Of a DNA stretch of 64,000 bases, positions 1 to 8,188 are shown piece by piece. Origin of the DNA: Vibrio hyugaensis (lineage in GTDB: Bacteria > Pseudomonadota > Gammaproteobacteria > Enterobacterales > Vibrionaceae); the NCBI RefSeq assembly GCF_002906655.1, contig NZ_CP025795.1, positions 1,550,001 to 1,614,000 on the forward strand, read 5' to 3'. The notes beneath the pieces were generated by a model. The model was not told the origin of the DNA. It searched no databases and was given only the letters and a program-made list of their open reading frames with translations. Made by a program: the position numbers and the translations under genes. Each line of letters starts with the position of its first letter. Position 1 is the first letter of the stretch.

Positions 1-152
1 TTTAGGCCAACTTCGCTGTAAGTGCGGATTGCGTTAAGTTGAAGCTCTGTAAGCACTTCTACGTTCTTTGTCACTAGCTTGTTGAACTTCAAGTATGGTT
101 CAAGGTTCTTTTCAGTTTGATCGCTAAAAGTTTTGAAGAAATCAGTGTACAT
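1..152 (-). CDS. phaP: Phasin family protein, N-terminal part
   Basis: The window edge cuts this gene; only its first 50 codons or so are here. It starts at an ATG whose A is at 152, with AGGAG placed 8 nt upstream. The protein opens MYTDFFKTFSDQ and continues with an amphipathic, helix-rich sequence typical of phasins, which coat polyhydroxyalkanoate granules in the cytoplasm. It lies 44 bp downstream of phaA in the same direction. The order phaB-phaA-phasin, with phaC expected next outside the window, is the known Vibrio chromosome II arrangement. The name rests on this context and the N-terminal sequence only. Confidence 0.8.
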   Translation of the reverse strand, partial: MYTDFFKTFSDQTEKNLEPYLKFNKLVTKNVEVLTELQLNAIRTYSEVGL

Positions 153-195
153 GGTTTATCTCCTAGAGAAAGAATTAAAATATCCGTTTAAATAA

Positions 196-1404
196 CTACC
201 TAACTGCTTTTACAACCACAGCCGTGCCCATACCGCCGCCTACACAAAGTGAAGCAACACCGTACTGACCGTCTTGTTTGTGAAGTTCGTGTACTAGCGT
301 AACCAGAATACGGTTACCTGATGCACCTAGAGGGTGGCCCAATGCGATTGCACCACCATTAAAGTTGGCTTTATTTTGAATTGAGCTCACTGGTACTTGG
401 TTGGTTTCTGCCAATTTATGAATCACACCCAAAGCTTGTGCAGCAAAGGCTTCATTCAACTCATAAACGTCAATATCGCTGGTTTTCAGGTCGGCTTTGT
501 TCAACGCTTTGTTTACCGATTCAACCGGACCAAGACCCATAATTTTTGGATCCAGACCAGACTGCGCATAACTCACGATTTCAGCGATTGGCGTTAAGCC
601 GAGTTCCTGAACTGCACTCTCAGAAGCAAGGATAATGGCACTAGCACCGTCATTAATGCCGGAAGCGTTGCCTGCTGTTACCGTACCTTCACGGTCAAAA
701 GCTGGGCGCAGTTTACTCAAGCCTTCCAGTGTTGCATTTGCTTTAGGGTATTCATCCGTATCAAACACGACGGTTTCGCGACGTTGTTTAACTTCTACCG
801 GCACAATTTCATCTTTGAACTTGCCCGCTTCAATCGCAGCGACGGCCTTTTGTTGGCTAGCTAGGGCATATTCGTCTTGCTGTTGGCGCGTCAAACCAAC
901 CTCTTTCGCAACATTTTCGGCGGTGACACCCATGTGGTATTGGTTGTAAACGTCCGTTAGACCATCCGCAATAAGCAAATCTTGGAGTTCCATATGGCCC
1001 ATTTTGTGGCCGTCACGTACATTGCTAGGCACAATAAAAGGGATTTGTGACATCACCTCCACACCTGCAGCGACAACCACTTGTGCGTCGCCGCTACGAA
1101 TATGAGAAACGCCATCCATAACGGTTTTCATGCCACTACCACAAACCATGTTCACACCATAAGCCGGCACGGACTCAGGAATGCCAGCAAACAATGCCGC
1201 TTGACGTCCAACGCCCATGCCTTGTCCGGCTGCAATAACGTTACCTACAATCACTTCATCAATCTTATCGCTAGGAAGTGCAACCTCTTCAAGCGCACCT
1301 TTAATCGCCACTGCCGCTAGATTACCTGCTGAGATATTTTTTAAGCTTCCGCTAAAAGCACCAATCGGAGTACGTTTCGCCGCTACAATAAATACTTTTT
1401 CCAT
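196..1404 (-). CDS. phaA: Acetyl-CoA acetyltransferase (beta-ketothiolase) PhaA
   Basis: This thiolase joins two acetyl-CoA to make acetoacetyl-CoA, the first step of polyhydroxybutyrate synthesis. The 402-residue length is normal. The acyl-accepting cysteine lies in NMVCGSG (C88). The NEAFA loop, the GHPLGASG histidine motif and the C-terminal CVGGGMG cysteine motif are all present, so the active site is complete. An ATG sits at 1407 and another at 1404; the second is better spaced from the AGGAG upstream. PhaB ends only 9 bp upstream, so the two are one transcript and probably translationally coupled. Confidence 0.95.
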   Translation of the reverse strand: MEKVFIVAAKRTPIGAFSGSLKNISAGNLAAVAIKGALEEVALPSDKIDEVIVGNVIAAGQGMGVGRQAALFAGIPESVPAYGVNMVCGSGMKTVMDGVSHIRSGDAQVVVAAGVEVMSQIPFIVPSNVRDGHKMGHMELQDLLIADGLTDVYNQYHMGVTAENVAKEVGLTRQQQDEYALASQQKAVAAIEAGKFKDEIVPVEVKQRRETVVFDTDEYPKANATLEGLSKLRPAFDREGTVTAGNASGINDGASAIILASESAVQELGLTPIAEIVSYAQSGLDPKIMGLGPVESVNKALNKADLKTSDIDVYELNEAFAAQALGVIHKLAETNQVPVSSIQNKANFNGGAIALGHPLGASGNRILVTLVHELHKQDGQYGVASLCVGGGMGTAVVVKAVR

Positions 1405-1413
1405 CATCTTCTC

Positions 1414-2154
1414 CTAGCTCATGTATAGGCCGCCGTTCACCGACAGTGTTTCTCCGGTGATATACGCGCCTGCATCACTCACTAAGAAGCTTACTGATGC
1501 TGCAATTTCTTCTGGCGTCGCTAAACGCTTCATTGGGATCTGATTGGTAATGGACTCCAACACTTCCGGTTTCATTTGCTCAACCATTGGCGTCCCTGTG
1601 TAACCCGGAGCAATAACGTTAACCGTTACACCTGAGCGAGCACCTTCATACGCCAAGGCTTTAGAGAAACCAATCATGCCAGCTTTAGCCGCTGAGTAGT
1701 TTGCTTGACCAAACTGGCCTTTCAGACCATTAACAGAAGAGATGTTAATAATACGACCACCACCTTTTTCGCACATGGTTGCAAAAAGTGGCTGTGTCAC
1801 GTTGAACAAGCTGTTTAGGTTGGTATTAATGACATCGTTCCAAGCTTGTGCAGTCATCTTTTTAAACACACCATCGCGCGTGATACCTGCATTGTTGATT
1901 ACGACATCAACGGTCCCTTCTTCCTCTAGCAATAGTGCCAATTTTTCAGCACATTGAGTCGTGTTAGTCACATCTAATTCAAAAAGGCGAACCTGATCTT
2001 TAGTAAACCCTTTTTCATTAAACCATTCCAACGCACACTCATAATTACCCGTAAAATATGTTGCGACAACACGGTAACCATCATTGACTAATTGAGAGGA
2101 AATAGCAGAACCAATTCCGCCTTTTGATCCAGTGATCAAAGCGACTTTCTTCAT
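1414..2154 (-). CDS. phaB: Acetoacetyl-CoA reductase PhaB
   Basis: An NADPH-dependent short-chain dehydrogenase of 246 residues that reduces acetoacetyl-CoA to 3-hydroxybutyryl-CoA. The cofactor motif TGSKGGIG is at the N terminus, NNAG in the middle, and the catalytic YSAAK tetrad follows an SSVNG segment. The frame is open to 2178, but the start MKKVALITG at 2154 has GGAG at a good distance and fits the family length; the upstream ATG overlaps that ribosome site. It is the first gene of the pha operon, so the promoter should lie in the AT-rich gap beyond 2154. Confidence 0.93.
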   Translation of the reverse strand: MKKVALITGSKGGIGSAISSQLVNDGYRVVATYFTGNYECALEWFNEKGFTKDQVRLFELDVTNTTQCAEKLALLLEEEGTVDVVINNAGITRDGVFKKMTAQAWNDVINTNLNSLFNVTQPLFATMCEKGGGRIINISSVNGLKGQFGQANYSAAKAGMIGFSKALAYEGARSGVTVNVIAPGYTGTPMVEQMKPEVLESITNQIPMKRLATPEEIAASVSFLVSDAGAYITGETLSVNGGLYMS

Positions 2155-2905
2155 TGAAGACTCCATTCTTAACGGCATTTTAAAAGCGAATTAAGACACT
2201 GGCGAAATACTTCACCAACTGACGTGTAAAATTATTCTTGTGGCAACAAATCCTCTGCTGCCTTTTATTTTAAGTTAACCTAGAAATATTACATTTCAAA
2301 TAAAAAGCTAGTTCGTTTACATAAGATTGATTTAGATCTCACTAGCCATGAAATGTTATAGAAACGTTAATTCACCATAAGTCATTGATTAAAATAAATT
2401 TAACTTAAAGACAAGTTTGTCAACATCAAGGGAAAACAATATAAATTCAGAGGCTTACATGGATTTTTGTGTTTATTACATTAGCAAGGCGTTTAAGATC
2501 ATCTTTCAATTTCAAACTAATAATTCGCAATTAAATCATTGGAGTAATAGTTCCAATAGATGACCTTGCAAATATTAAATATATCATTTATTTAGATGCC
2601 ATCTTGCATTAAAACTTTAATTAGCATCAAACCTTTAATGACAATTAAATCAACGTAAAATAAATAAAATCTCTGAAATCTTTTCCTTAATATAGGCTTA
2701 TTTAAAAACCGACTTTTTATAAATGTCACCATTTGGTGCATGCAAGCACTAATATGTCGCAATCATTTAATTACTATTTTATTTTTATTAAATAGTTGAA
2801 AGGTAGATGGATGTCCAAGAAGGTAACGACTTTTATCTATGGCATCGAAGAGCACTTTGCACTATCTTTGTTGCCTGACTAGCTAATAATACAATAATCA
2901 CTAAT
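2155..2905. other. AT-rich intergenic region between phaB and lysE-like gene
   Basis: About 750 bp of strongly AT-rich DNA between divergent genes. It must hold the pha operon promoter and the promoter of the LysE gene. I see no RNA gene or convincing terminator. Close to the LysE gene is an inverted pair CTATTT...AAATAG around 2773-2794. It is followed by overlapping start codons at 2807 and 2811, each opening a 23-codon frame. The one from 2811 encodes MSKKVTTFIYGIEEH... and ends at 2882, just before the LysE start. Whether it is translated is unknown. Confidence 0.5.
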
Positions 2906-3526
2906 ATGAATACCGCTTTGCTGACCATGTTTATCCCCACCTTTTTCTTTGTTTCTATCACGCCTGGCATGTGTATGACACTCGCGCTCACGTTAGGCAT
3001 GAGCATCGGCTACCGAAGAACCCTGTGGATGATGGCAGGAGAATTAGTTGGGGTGGCGCTGGTTTCTGTCTCAGCAGTACTTGGTATTGCCGCAATCATG
3101 CTCAACTACCCATGGCTGTTTACTGCGCTCAAACTGATTGGCGCTAGCTACCTGCTCTATCTGGGAATTGAAATGTGGCGTTCACGAGGTAAGCTCGCAA
3201 TCAATGTCGATAGTATTGATGTCCCGACTAGTGGTAACTGGGATTTGGTACTTCAAGGGTTTATTACAGCCATCGCAAACCCAAAGGGGTGGGCGTTCAT
3301 GATTTCACTTCTCCCTCCGTTTATCGATCAAAGCACAGCACTCACGCCTCAACTTGTTGTTCTCGTCTCTATTATTTTGCTATTTGAGTTCATCTGTATG
3401 TCTCTTTACGCCACGGGTGGCAAAGGACTTAAACGTTTACTAGGCCAATCAAAAAACGTGCGCTTGATGAACCGAATTGCAGGCACTTTGATGATGGGTG
3501 TCGGTGTTTGGTTGTTATTGAGCTAA
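2906..3526 (+). CDS. LysE/RhtB family amino-acid exporter
   Basis: A 206-residue inner-membrane protein with the LysE/RhtB layout. It opens with a hydrophobic helix leading into SITPGMCMTLALTLGMSIGYRR, the signature region with the conserved TPG. Further helices run near residues 40-65, 67-90, 110-140 and 145-205. Members export amino acids or their analogues; the substrate cannot be read from sequence. No strong ribosome site precedes the ATG. The next small gene begins 12 bp after its stop. A second LysE-type gene lies at 25983-26597. Confidence 0.88.
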   Translation: MNTALLTMFIPTFFFVSITPGMCMTLALTLGMSIGYRRTLWMMAGELVGVALVSVSAVLGIAAIMLNYPWLFTALKLIGASYLLYLGIEMWRSRGKLAINVDSIDVPTSGNWDLVLQGFITAIANPKGWAFMISLLPPFIDQSTALTPQLVVLVSIILLFEFICMSLYATGGKGLKRLLGQSKNVRLMNRIAGTLMMGVGVWLLLS

Positions 3527-3537
3527 TTCAGCAAGCA

Positions 3538-3804
3538 ATGACACACATCTTAGATAAGTTCAAACAGACCATTCGTGAGGCACTCGATTTTCAGGCTCGC
3601 GTGTGGGTAGTAAACGTCTATACGGGAGAGCACAAAGGCGAGTCTTATGTGGTGAATGAGGACAGCTTTTCGGAACCATTACAGTGGATGAAGAAGAAAG
3701 ATTATCAAGATGCCATGCTCACCAAAGTTGAATCGATGAAGCGTTCCCAAATCATAGAGTTCGATCTTGGTTCAGTGAAGCATCGTCTAATGCGCGTTAA
3801 GTAA
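3538..3804 (+). CDS. Small conserved hypothetical protein
   Basis: An 88-residue soluble, charged protein (MTHILDKFKQTIREALDFQ...) of unknown function. The frame can be extended upstream to a TTG at 3508 inside the LysE gene, but the ATG at 3538, just after the LysE stop, is more natural. No signal peptide or membrane helix is visible. Mixed charges, a WVVNVYTG strand-like stretch and a C-terminal VKHRLMRVK suggest a small alpha/beta fold. It is probably cotranscribed with the LysE gene. The function is not recognised. Confidence 0.65.
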   Translation: MTHILDKFKQTIREALDFQARVWVVNVYTGEHKGESYVVNEDSFSEPLQWMKKKDYQDAMLTKVESMKRSQIIEFDLGSVKHRLMRVK

Positions 3805-3849
3805 CACCTTCTTCTATTTTGTTTCTCGTTTTTCGTTTCTCTAGATAAA

Positions 3850-3876
3850 AAAGCGCCACTCAAGTTGAGTGGCGCA
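3850..3876 (-). terminator. Rho-independent terminator of secDF
   Basis: An 11-bp perfect inverted repeat, GCGCCACTCAA at 3853-3863 and TTGAGTGGCGC at 3865-3875. On the minus strand it is followed by a run of six T (the A run at 3847-3852), so it ends the vemP-secD-secF transcript. On the plus strand the T tract is weak. Confidence 0.8.
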
Positions 3877-3902
3877 AGCACTTTTACCTTACACACCAAG
3901 CA

Positions 3903-4805
3903 TTATGGCGCAGTGTCTATCTCTACCGGTAGGTAGTGTTTTGGTTCTAGTTTCAGCCATTCCGGCAAAACCGTACCAATTGAGATTGATGACCACGTAC
4001 CCGATAGTACGCCAATGAACATCGCTGTTGAGAAACCAGCAAGAGCTGAGCCCCCCATTATCCATAGTGCTCCGACAGTGATAAGCGTTGTACCAGACGT
4101 CACCATAGTACGGGAGAACGTCGCCAGTACCGCTTCATCGTTAATTTGTTCCGTTTTCCAACTTTGCTTAGCAACCAGTAACTCACGAATTCGGTCTGCA
4201 ATGATAATCGAGTCATTTAGCGAGTAACCGAGAATGGCGAGAATCGCTGCGAATACCGTTAAGTTGAATTCCATTTGCGTAATCGCAAAGAAACCAAGAA
4301 CTAAAATAACGTCGTGCGCTAGAGCGAACAATGAACCACTTGCTAAGCGCCATTCGAAACGGAAACACAAGTAACCAAGGATTGTCAGTACTGAAACCAA
4401 TAGTGCCAAACCACCTTGATCAAACAGGTCCTGCCCTACTTGAGCCCCAACGATACTGTTACTTACCACTTTCACTTCATGTGAGATCGGCTTAAGCGTC
4501 TCTGCCACGCTTGGCAAAGTTTGACCCTCTGTTGGTGCTGAGTAACGAATAACCCAACGACCATCCTCACCTGAACGTGTTACTGATGTTGATTCACCTA
4601 GCTTTGGTTGCAGTGCATTCAGTAAATCGTGATTCGTCAGTTGTTTATCAACCTTCACTTCGGTAACCATACCACCAGTGAAATCGAGACCTAGGTTCAG
4701 CCCTTTCATACCAAGGGCAACCAGCGCAATGACCGTTAGAACAACAGAGACAAACGTCGTAAAGTAACGAATCTTACGGATATTTTGTTTTAGCATTTCA
4801 ACCAT
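3903..4805 (-). CDS. secF: Protein translocase subunit SecF (second copy)
   Basis: A 300-residue inner-membrane RND-type subunit that works with SecD and SecYEG, using an ion gradient to pull exported proteins through the membrane. The first membrane helix is at residues 17-35, followed by GLDFTGGMVTEV, the conserved periplasmic entry motif. Five more helices lie in the second half, with the family motif GYSLNDSIIIADRIRE. It starts 4 bp after secD. The neighbouring vemP marks this as the secDF2 type, which in V. alginolyticus is induced at low salinity, while SecDF1 is sodium driven. Confidence 0.95.
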   Translation of the reverse strand: MVEMLKQNIRKIRYFTTFVSVVLTVIALVALGMKGLNLGLDFTGGMVTEVKVDKQLTNHDLLNALQPKLGESTSVTRSGEDGRWVIRYSAPTEGQTLPSVAETLKPISHEVKVVSNSIVGAQVGQDLFDQGGLALLVSVLTILGYLCFRFEWRLASGSLFALAHDVILVLGFFAITQMEFNLTVFAAILAILGYSLNDSIIIADRIRELLVAKQSWKTEQINDEAVLATFSRTMVTSGTTLITVGALWIMGGSALAGFSTAMFIGVLSGTWSSISIGTVLPEWLKLEPKHYLPVEIDTAP

Positions 4806-4808
4806 GAT

Positions 4809-6647
4809 TTAAACCCTTACATCACGACGGCCATCGCGGCCCCAAATTAAATTAATCATTGCACGAGAAGCGAATACGCCAGTAAACATACTAGTCATCA
4901 AACCCAAGCCTAGTGTTAAGGCAAAGCCCTGAATGGGACCGTTACCGATCGCGTATAGAATCACTGCTGTGATCATGGTGGTGATGTTGGCATCAAGGAT
5001 GGTTGCAAATGCACTGTCAAAACCGAGGTCAATCGCTTGAGCGAAGCTGCGACCCTCTCGCATTTTGTCCTTAATACGTTCAAAGATAATTACGTTGGTA
5101 TCCACTGCCATACCTACGGTCAATACCAAACCGGCAATACCAGGCAATGTAAGTACCGCACCTGGAAGCAGCGCGATTAAGCCAAGCAAACAAAGCATGT
5201 TTGCACAAAGTGCTACGTTTGCAACCCAACCTAAACGACGGTACCAAAGCGCCATAAAGGTGAGCGTTAAGCCCATACCTAGCGCAAGCGCAGCAAAGCC
5301 GTTTTGGATGTTTTCTGCACCAAGAGAAGCACCAATCGTGCGCTCTTCAACAATCGTTACTGGCGCAGTTAGAGAGCCCGCACGTAGAAGCAACGCAAGT
5401 TGTTGTGCTTCGTCCATACTGCCAGCACCTGTGATGCGGAATTGACTACCAAGTTGAGATTGAATCGTTGCCACACTGATGACACGCTCACTACGCTCTG
5501 TCATGCCACGTTCATTTGTCTTGTACTCACGGTATACGGTCGCCATTGGCTTACCAATGTGAGTCGCCGAGAAGTCGCTCATCTTCTTACCACCAGCATG
5601 GTCTAGTGAGATGTTTACTTCTGACATGCCCATTTTATCAACACCAGCACGTGCGTTAACGATGTGCTCACCGGTTAGAACAGGACGCTTAGCGAGAGTC
5701 ACAGCACGACCATCGTTATCTTTTAGGACAAGATCTTGACTACTGTGCGCTTGGCTTGCATCTTTTACTTCGTAGAACGCAAGACTAGCCGTTGCACCGA
5801 TTACGTTTTTCGCTTGCGCAGGATCTTGAACACCAGGAAGCTCGATACGAATGCTCTCTTTACCTTGACGTTGAACCATCGCCTCGGTAATACCAAGTTC
5901 TTCGATACGACCGCGCATGATCTTCAAGTTTTGTTGTAGTGTTGTAGTTTGGAACTCTTGGATGTTTTGTTCACTTGGTTGAAGCTCAAAGCCACGGTCT
6001 GTGCTCGTCATTGTCCAACCGGGGTAGTTTTGACGAAGAAACTGGCTTGCTGCTTTCAAACCTTCTTCATTTTCACTGTTTACCGCAATGTGGTTGCCCG
6101 CTTCGGCACGAACCTGAACACCACGAACACGCTCTTCACGTAGGCTAGCTTTGATTTCATCAATCAGTGCATCACGTTGTTCTTCAAATGCTTTATTTAC
6201 GTCTACGTTCAGTAGGAATTGCACACCACCGCGTAAGTCCAGACCCAGCTTGATTGGGCTAAAGCCCATTTCATTTAGCCACTCTGGTGCAACCGATACG
6301 TAAGAGAACGTAATGCTGTCGTCTTTGTTCAATTGTTCGTTTAACAGAGCCCGCGCTTTACTTTGTGCATCTTCGCCATCGAAAACGATTGTAGTTTGGC
6401 CGTCTTTCTCAATGATCTTCGACGCAGGAATGTGATGCGACTTTAATAGCTGATCCAATTGAACCACTGACATCGCACTGTTGTTTTGGTCAGCAAACGT
6501 TACCTGAATAGAAGGTTGCTCACCAAACCAAGTTGGGATTGCACTCAGGGTTAAGATGATAACGGTCGTAATCAATACGACATATTTCCATGCTGAGTAA
6601 TGGTTCAGCACTTTTCTGGTTTTTTGTGGTTTCGGTGTTTTCTTCAT
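4809..6647 (-). CDS. secD: Protein translocase subunit SecD (second copy)
   Basis: A 612-residue SecD. The first helix is at residues 20-38, then a large periplasmic domain that contains LGLDLRGGVQFLL near residue 135, and a C-terminal bundle of five helices with VDTNVIIFERIKDKMREG. It lies 167 bp downstream of the VemP arrest-peptide gene. That gap can form several hairpins, one covering the AAGGG just upstream of the secD start. This fits the known mechanism in which VemP stalling opens the secD2 ribosome-binding site (Ishii and co-workers, V. alginolyticus). The Na+ or H+ preference cannot be read from sequence alone. Confidence 0.95.
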   Translation of the reverse strand: MKKTPKPQKTRKVLNHYSAWKYVVLITTVIILTLSAIPTWFGEQPSIQVTFADQNNSAMSVVQLDQLLKSHHIPASKIIEKDGQTTIVFDGEDAQSKARALLNEQLNKDDSITFSYVSVAPEWLNEMGFSPIKLGLDLRGGVQFLLNVDVNKAFEEQRDALIDEIKASLREERVRGVQVRAEAGNHIAVNSENEEGLKAASQFLRQNYPGWTMTSTDRGFELQPSEQNIQEFQTTTLQQNLKIMRGRIEELGITEAMVQRQGKESIRIELPGVQDPAQAKNVIGATASLAFYEVKDASQAHSSQDLVLKDNDGRAVTLAKRPVLTGEHIVNARAGVDKMGMSEVNISLDHAGGKKMSDFSATHIGKPMATVYREYKTNERGMTERSERVISVATIQSQLGSQFRITGAGSMDEAQQLALLLRAGSLTAPVTIVEERTIGASLGAENIQNGFAALALGMGLTLTFMALWYRRLGWVANVALCANMLCLLGLIALLPGAVLTLPGIAGLVLTVGMAVDTNVIIFERIKDKMREGRSFAQAIDLGFDSAFATILDANITTMITAVILYAIGNGPIQGFALTLGLGLMTSMFTGVFASRAMINLIWGRDGRRDVRV

Positions 6648-6814
6648 GTAAACATCATCCCTTCACTAATCAGCGAAGATTCAAATAGTTAGATTCAAGA
6701 CACGACAAAACAATTACCTAACTAAAACGCAGGTACGGAATGCGCAGAACGATCACTCGCCCTGTAAAAATGTTGTCGTGTTAAGAATGCACAAGATGTG
6801 CAGAGTGATGGTGT
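6648..6814 (-). promoter_or_regulatory. vemP-secD2 intercistronic leader with competing hairpins
   Basis: On the minus strand this spacer contains: a TGCAC-AAGAT-GTGCA type hairpin (6788-6802); an enclosing pair ATCACTC at 6752-6758 with GAGTGAT at 6803-6809; a pair CACGACA near 6701-6707 with TGTCGTG at 6774-6780, which interlocks with the previous pair; and CTTC...GAAG at 6661-6678, directly next to the AAGGG ahead of secD. In the published VemP system, structure in this region hides the secD2 ribosome site until a stalled ribosome disrupts it. The individual pairings are seen; which of them form is inference. Confidence 0.7.
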
Positions 6815-7294
6815 TTAAGCTGAAAACTGACTATTGAGGGCGACGTACATGGCATTGGTTTCTTTCCAACCAGAAATGCGATGGTCACTAACAAAATGAT
6901 GAAAGGTAGATTGGTTTTGACGCCAACTGATGTCCATTAGGCTATAAGCATAGCCAGCATCAGCATAAAAAGGGCTGGTTAGGTCGCCAACGAAATCAAC
7001 ATGTTCGTCGTCGATATTCTCACGCAGGTGCGATGTCCAACGTTGAGAGTTAAAAATGGCAAATGAATCTTGGCTGGCGTGCCCTTCTGAAACTGGAGAC
7101 TGAGTAGACTCTTCTGTCAGCTCGGAGATATCAACCGGAGAGTTCGTTGCAGAGTTAGCAACCGTAAAGGGTTGTAACTTAGAGAAATGAGGTAAGTGTG
7201 ATTTATGTTCTAACTGTGCAGCAGAAACCTGCATTGGCGACAGCACCATTGCAAGTAGCAGCAAAAACAGTTTTCTAACGTAAATCCAAGGCAT
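6815..7294 (-). CDS. vemP: VemP, Sec-export-monitoring arrest peptide
   Basis: A 159-residue secreted leader protein, the exact length of V. alginolyticus VemP. Its signal peptide spans residues 1-25 (KLFLLLLAMVLSPMQVSA). The C-terminal arrest region is complete: H132, W143 and Q156 stand at the positions known to matter, within HRISGWKETNAMY and VALNSQFSA. VemP stalls its own ribosome with Q156 in the P site until its N terminus is pulled by the Sec machinery; prolonged stalling raises secDF2 translation. It precedes secD by 167 bp. A terminator-like hairpin sits 22 nt before its start, leaving little room for a promoter. Confidence 0.95.
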   Translation of the reverse strand: MPWIYVRKLFLLLLAMVLSPMQVSAAQLEHKSHLPHFSKLQPFTVANSATNSPVDISELTEESTQSPVSEGHASQDSFAIFNSQRWTSHLRENIDDEHVDFVGDLTSPFYADAGYAYSLMDISWRQNQSTFHHFVSDHRISGWKETNAMYVALNSQFSA

Positions 7295-7303
7295 GATAGC
7301 TCA

Positions 7304-7340
7304 CTTAAAACAAAACGAGCCGAGTTTACAACTCAGCTCG
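7304..7340 (-). terminator. Strong hairpin plus T tract immediately upstream of vemP
   Basis: On the minus strand CGAGCTGAGTT, loop GTA and AACTCGGCTCG form an 11-bp stem with one G-U pair (7316-7340). It is followed by TTTTGTTTT (7315-7307). It has every mark of an intrinsic terminator for the SH3-domain gene upstream. It ends only about 10 nt before the vemP start codon, so vemP mRNA probably has to be read through it. Confidence 0.8.
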
Positions 7341-7437
7341 GAGATAGTATTCCTATTGCTTATAGTTAACAACTAAAAAGTTATAAATCTCTGTTTCCAA
7401 CCTTGGAAAGCAACATCCACCAGCGTTCAGCAGGCAT

Positions 7438-8106
7438 TCATCGATAGAATATTTCACCTTTATCGACATCTAAATAGATTTTGTTTTCTTGTTCTAGACC
7501 GCCGCAGTATATGAAATACACATTGCGCTTTTTATACGTCACAGAGCGAACCCAACCACCAAGTTCTTCGAAGTCACTAGGTGTACAAGTTTCGTCATCA
7601 AGCAATTGCTGCGTTTTATTTCGGAACATATCTATGTGTACTTTCAAATCATCGGACTTTTGCAAGTAACTATCCAATATTTCCAAGCGTTCTTGTTCTT
7701 TAATAACCGGTTGTGAATCGGATAGCCCTTTCGCGTCTACCCATTCTGCGGTTTCTTCCCCACCCTCTTCATAAACAATGTAATCCGAGAGGCGGAACCA
7801 ACCATCTGCTTTCTCCAGTACCGACACTTTCTCACCCTTATACAAGGCATCAACAATCAATGATTGGTTATCGGGTTTGTTATACACGTTGATGCGGCGA
7901 TCTGTGACATAGTATTCAGTGATCTCTGGAGCAGGCCCTTCCAAGTCCATAATAGGTTTTGGTTCCTCTTTCTGCTCCACCTCTTTTTCAGGCTTAGGCG
8001 GCGCTTCAGTGACGGGTTCGTCTTTTTGCATAAAGAAGAAGTAGTACCCTGCCCCAGCACCTCCAAGCAGCAATAAAATGACCAGTGCAATCAGTGCTTT
8101 CTTCAT
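7438..8106 (-). CDS. Membrane-anchored SH3-domain protein
   Basis: A 222-residue protein with one N-terminal membrane helix (residues 4-27, ALIALVILLLLGGAGAGYYFFF). A Pro/Glu/Lys-rich linker spans residues 30-55. A bacterial SH3-like region spans about residues 65-125, containing RRINVYNKPDNQS and GEKVSVLEKADGWFRLSDY. The C-terminal part carries two cysteines (in DETCTPSDF and FIYCGG) that could form a disulfide in the periplasm. No enzyme motif is seen; a role at the cell envelope is inferred. It lies upstream of vemP in the same direction but is separated from it by a terminator. Confidence 0.75.
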   Translation of the reverse strand: MKKALIALVILLLLGGAGAGYYFFFMQKDEPVTEAPPKPEKEVEQKEEPKPIMDLEGPAPEITEYYVTDRRINVYNKPDNQSLIVDALYKGEKVSVLEKADGWFRLSDYIVYEEGGEETAEWVDAKGLSDSQPVIKEQERLEILDSYLQKSDDLKVHIDMFRNKTQQLLDDETCTPSDFEELGGWVRSVTYKKRNVYFIYCGGLEQENKIYLDVDKGEIFYR

Positions 8107-8188
8107 GTCCTATTCCTTTTCTTCTTTACGTTAACGACGTCGATACACCATCTATACTGATAGCAGATGCATAACTGACGTGAAAACA

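Noticed and set aside
3508..3537. Upstream TTG extension of the small gene after the LysE gene
   Set aside because: It would overlap the exporter gene; the ATG at 3538 is simpler.
5065..5445. Plus-strand frame of 126 codons inside secD
   Set aside because: Shadow of secD codons on the opposite strand; low-complexity product.
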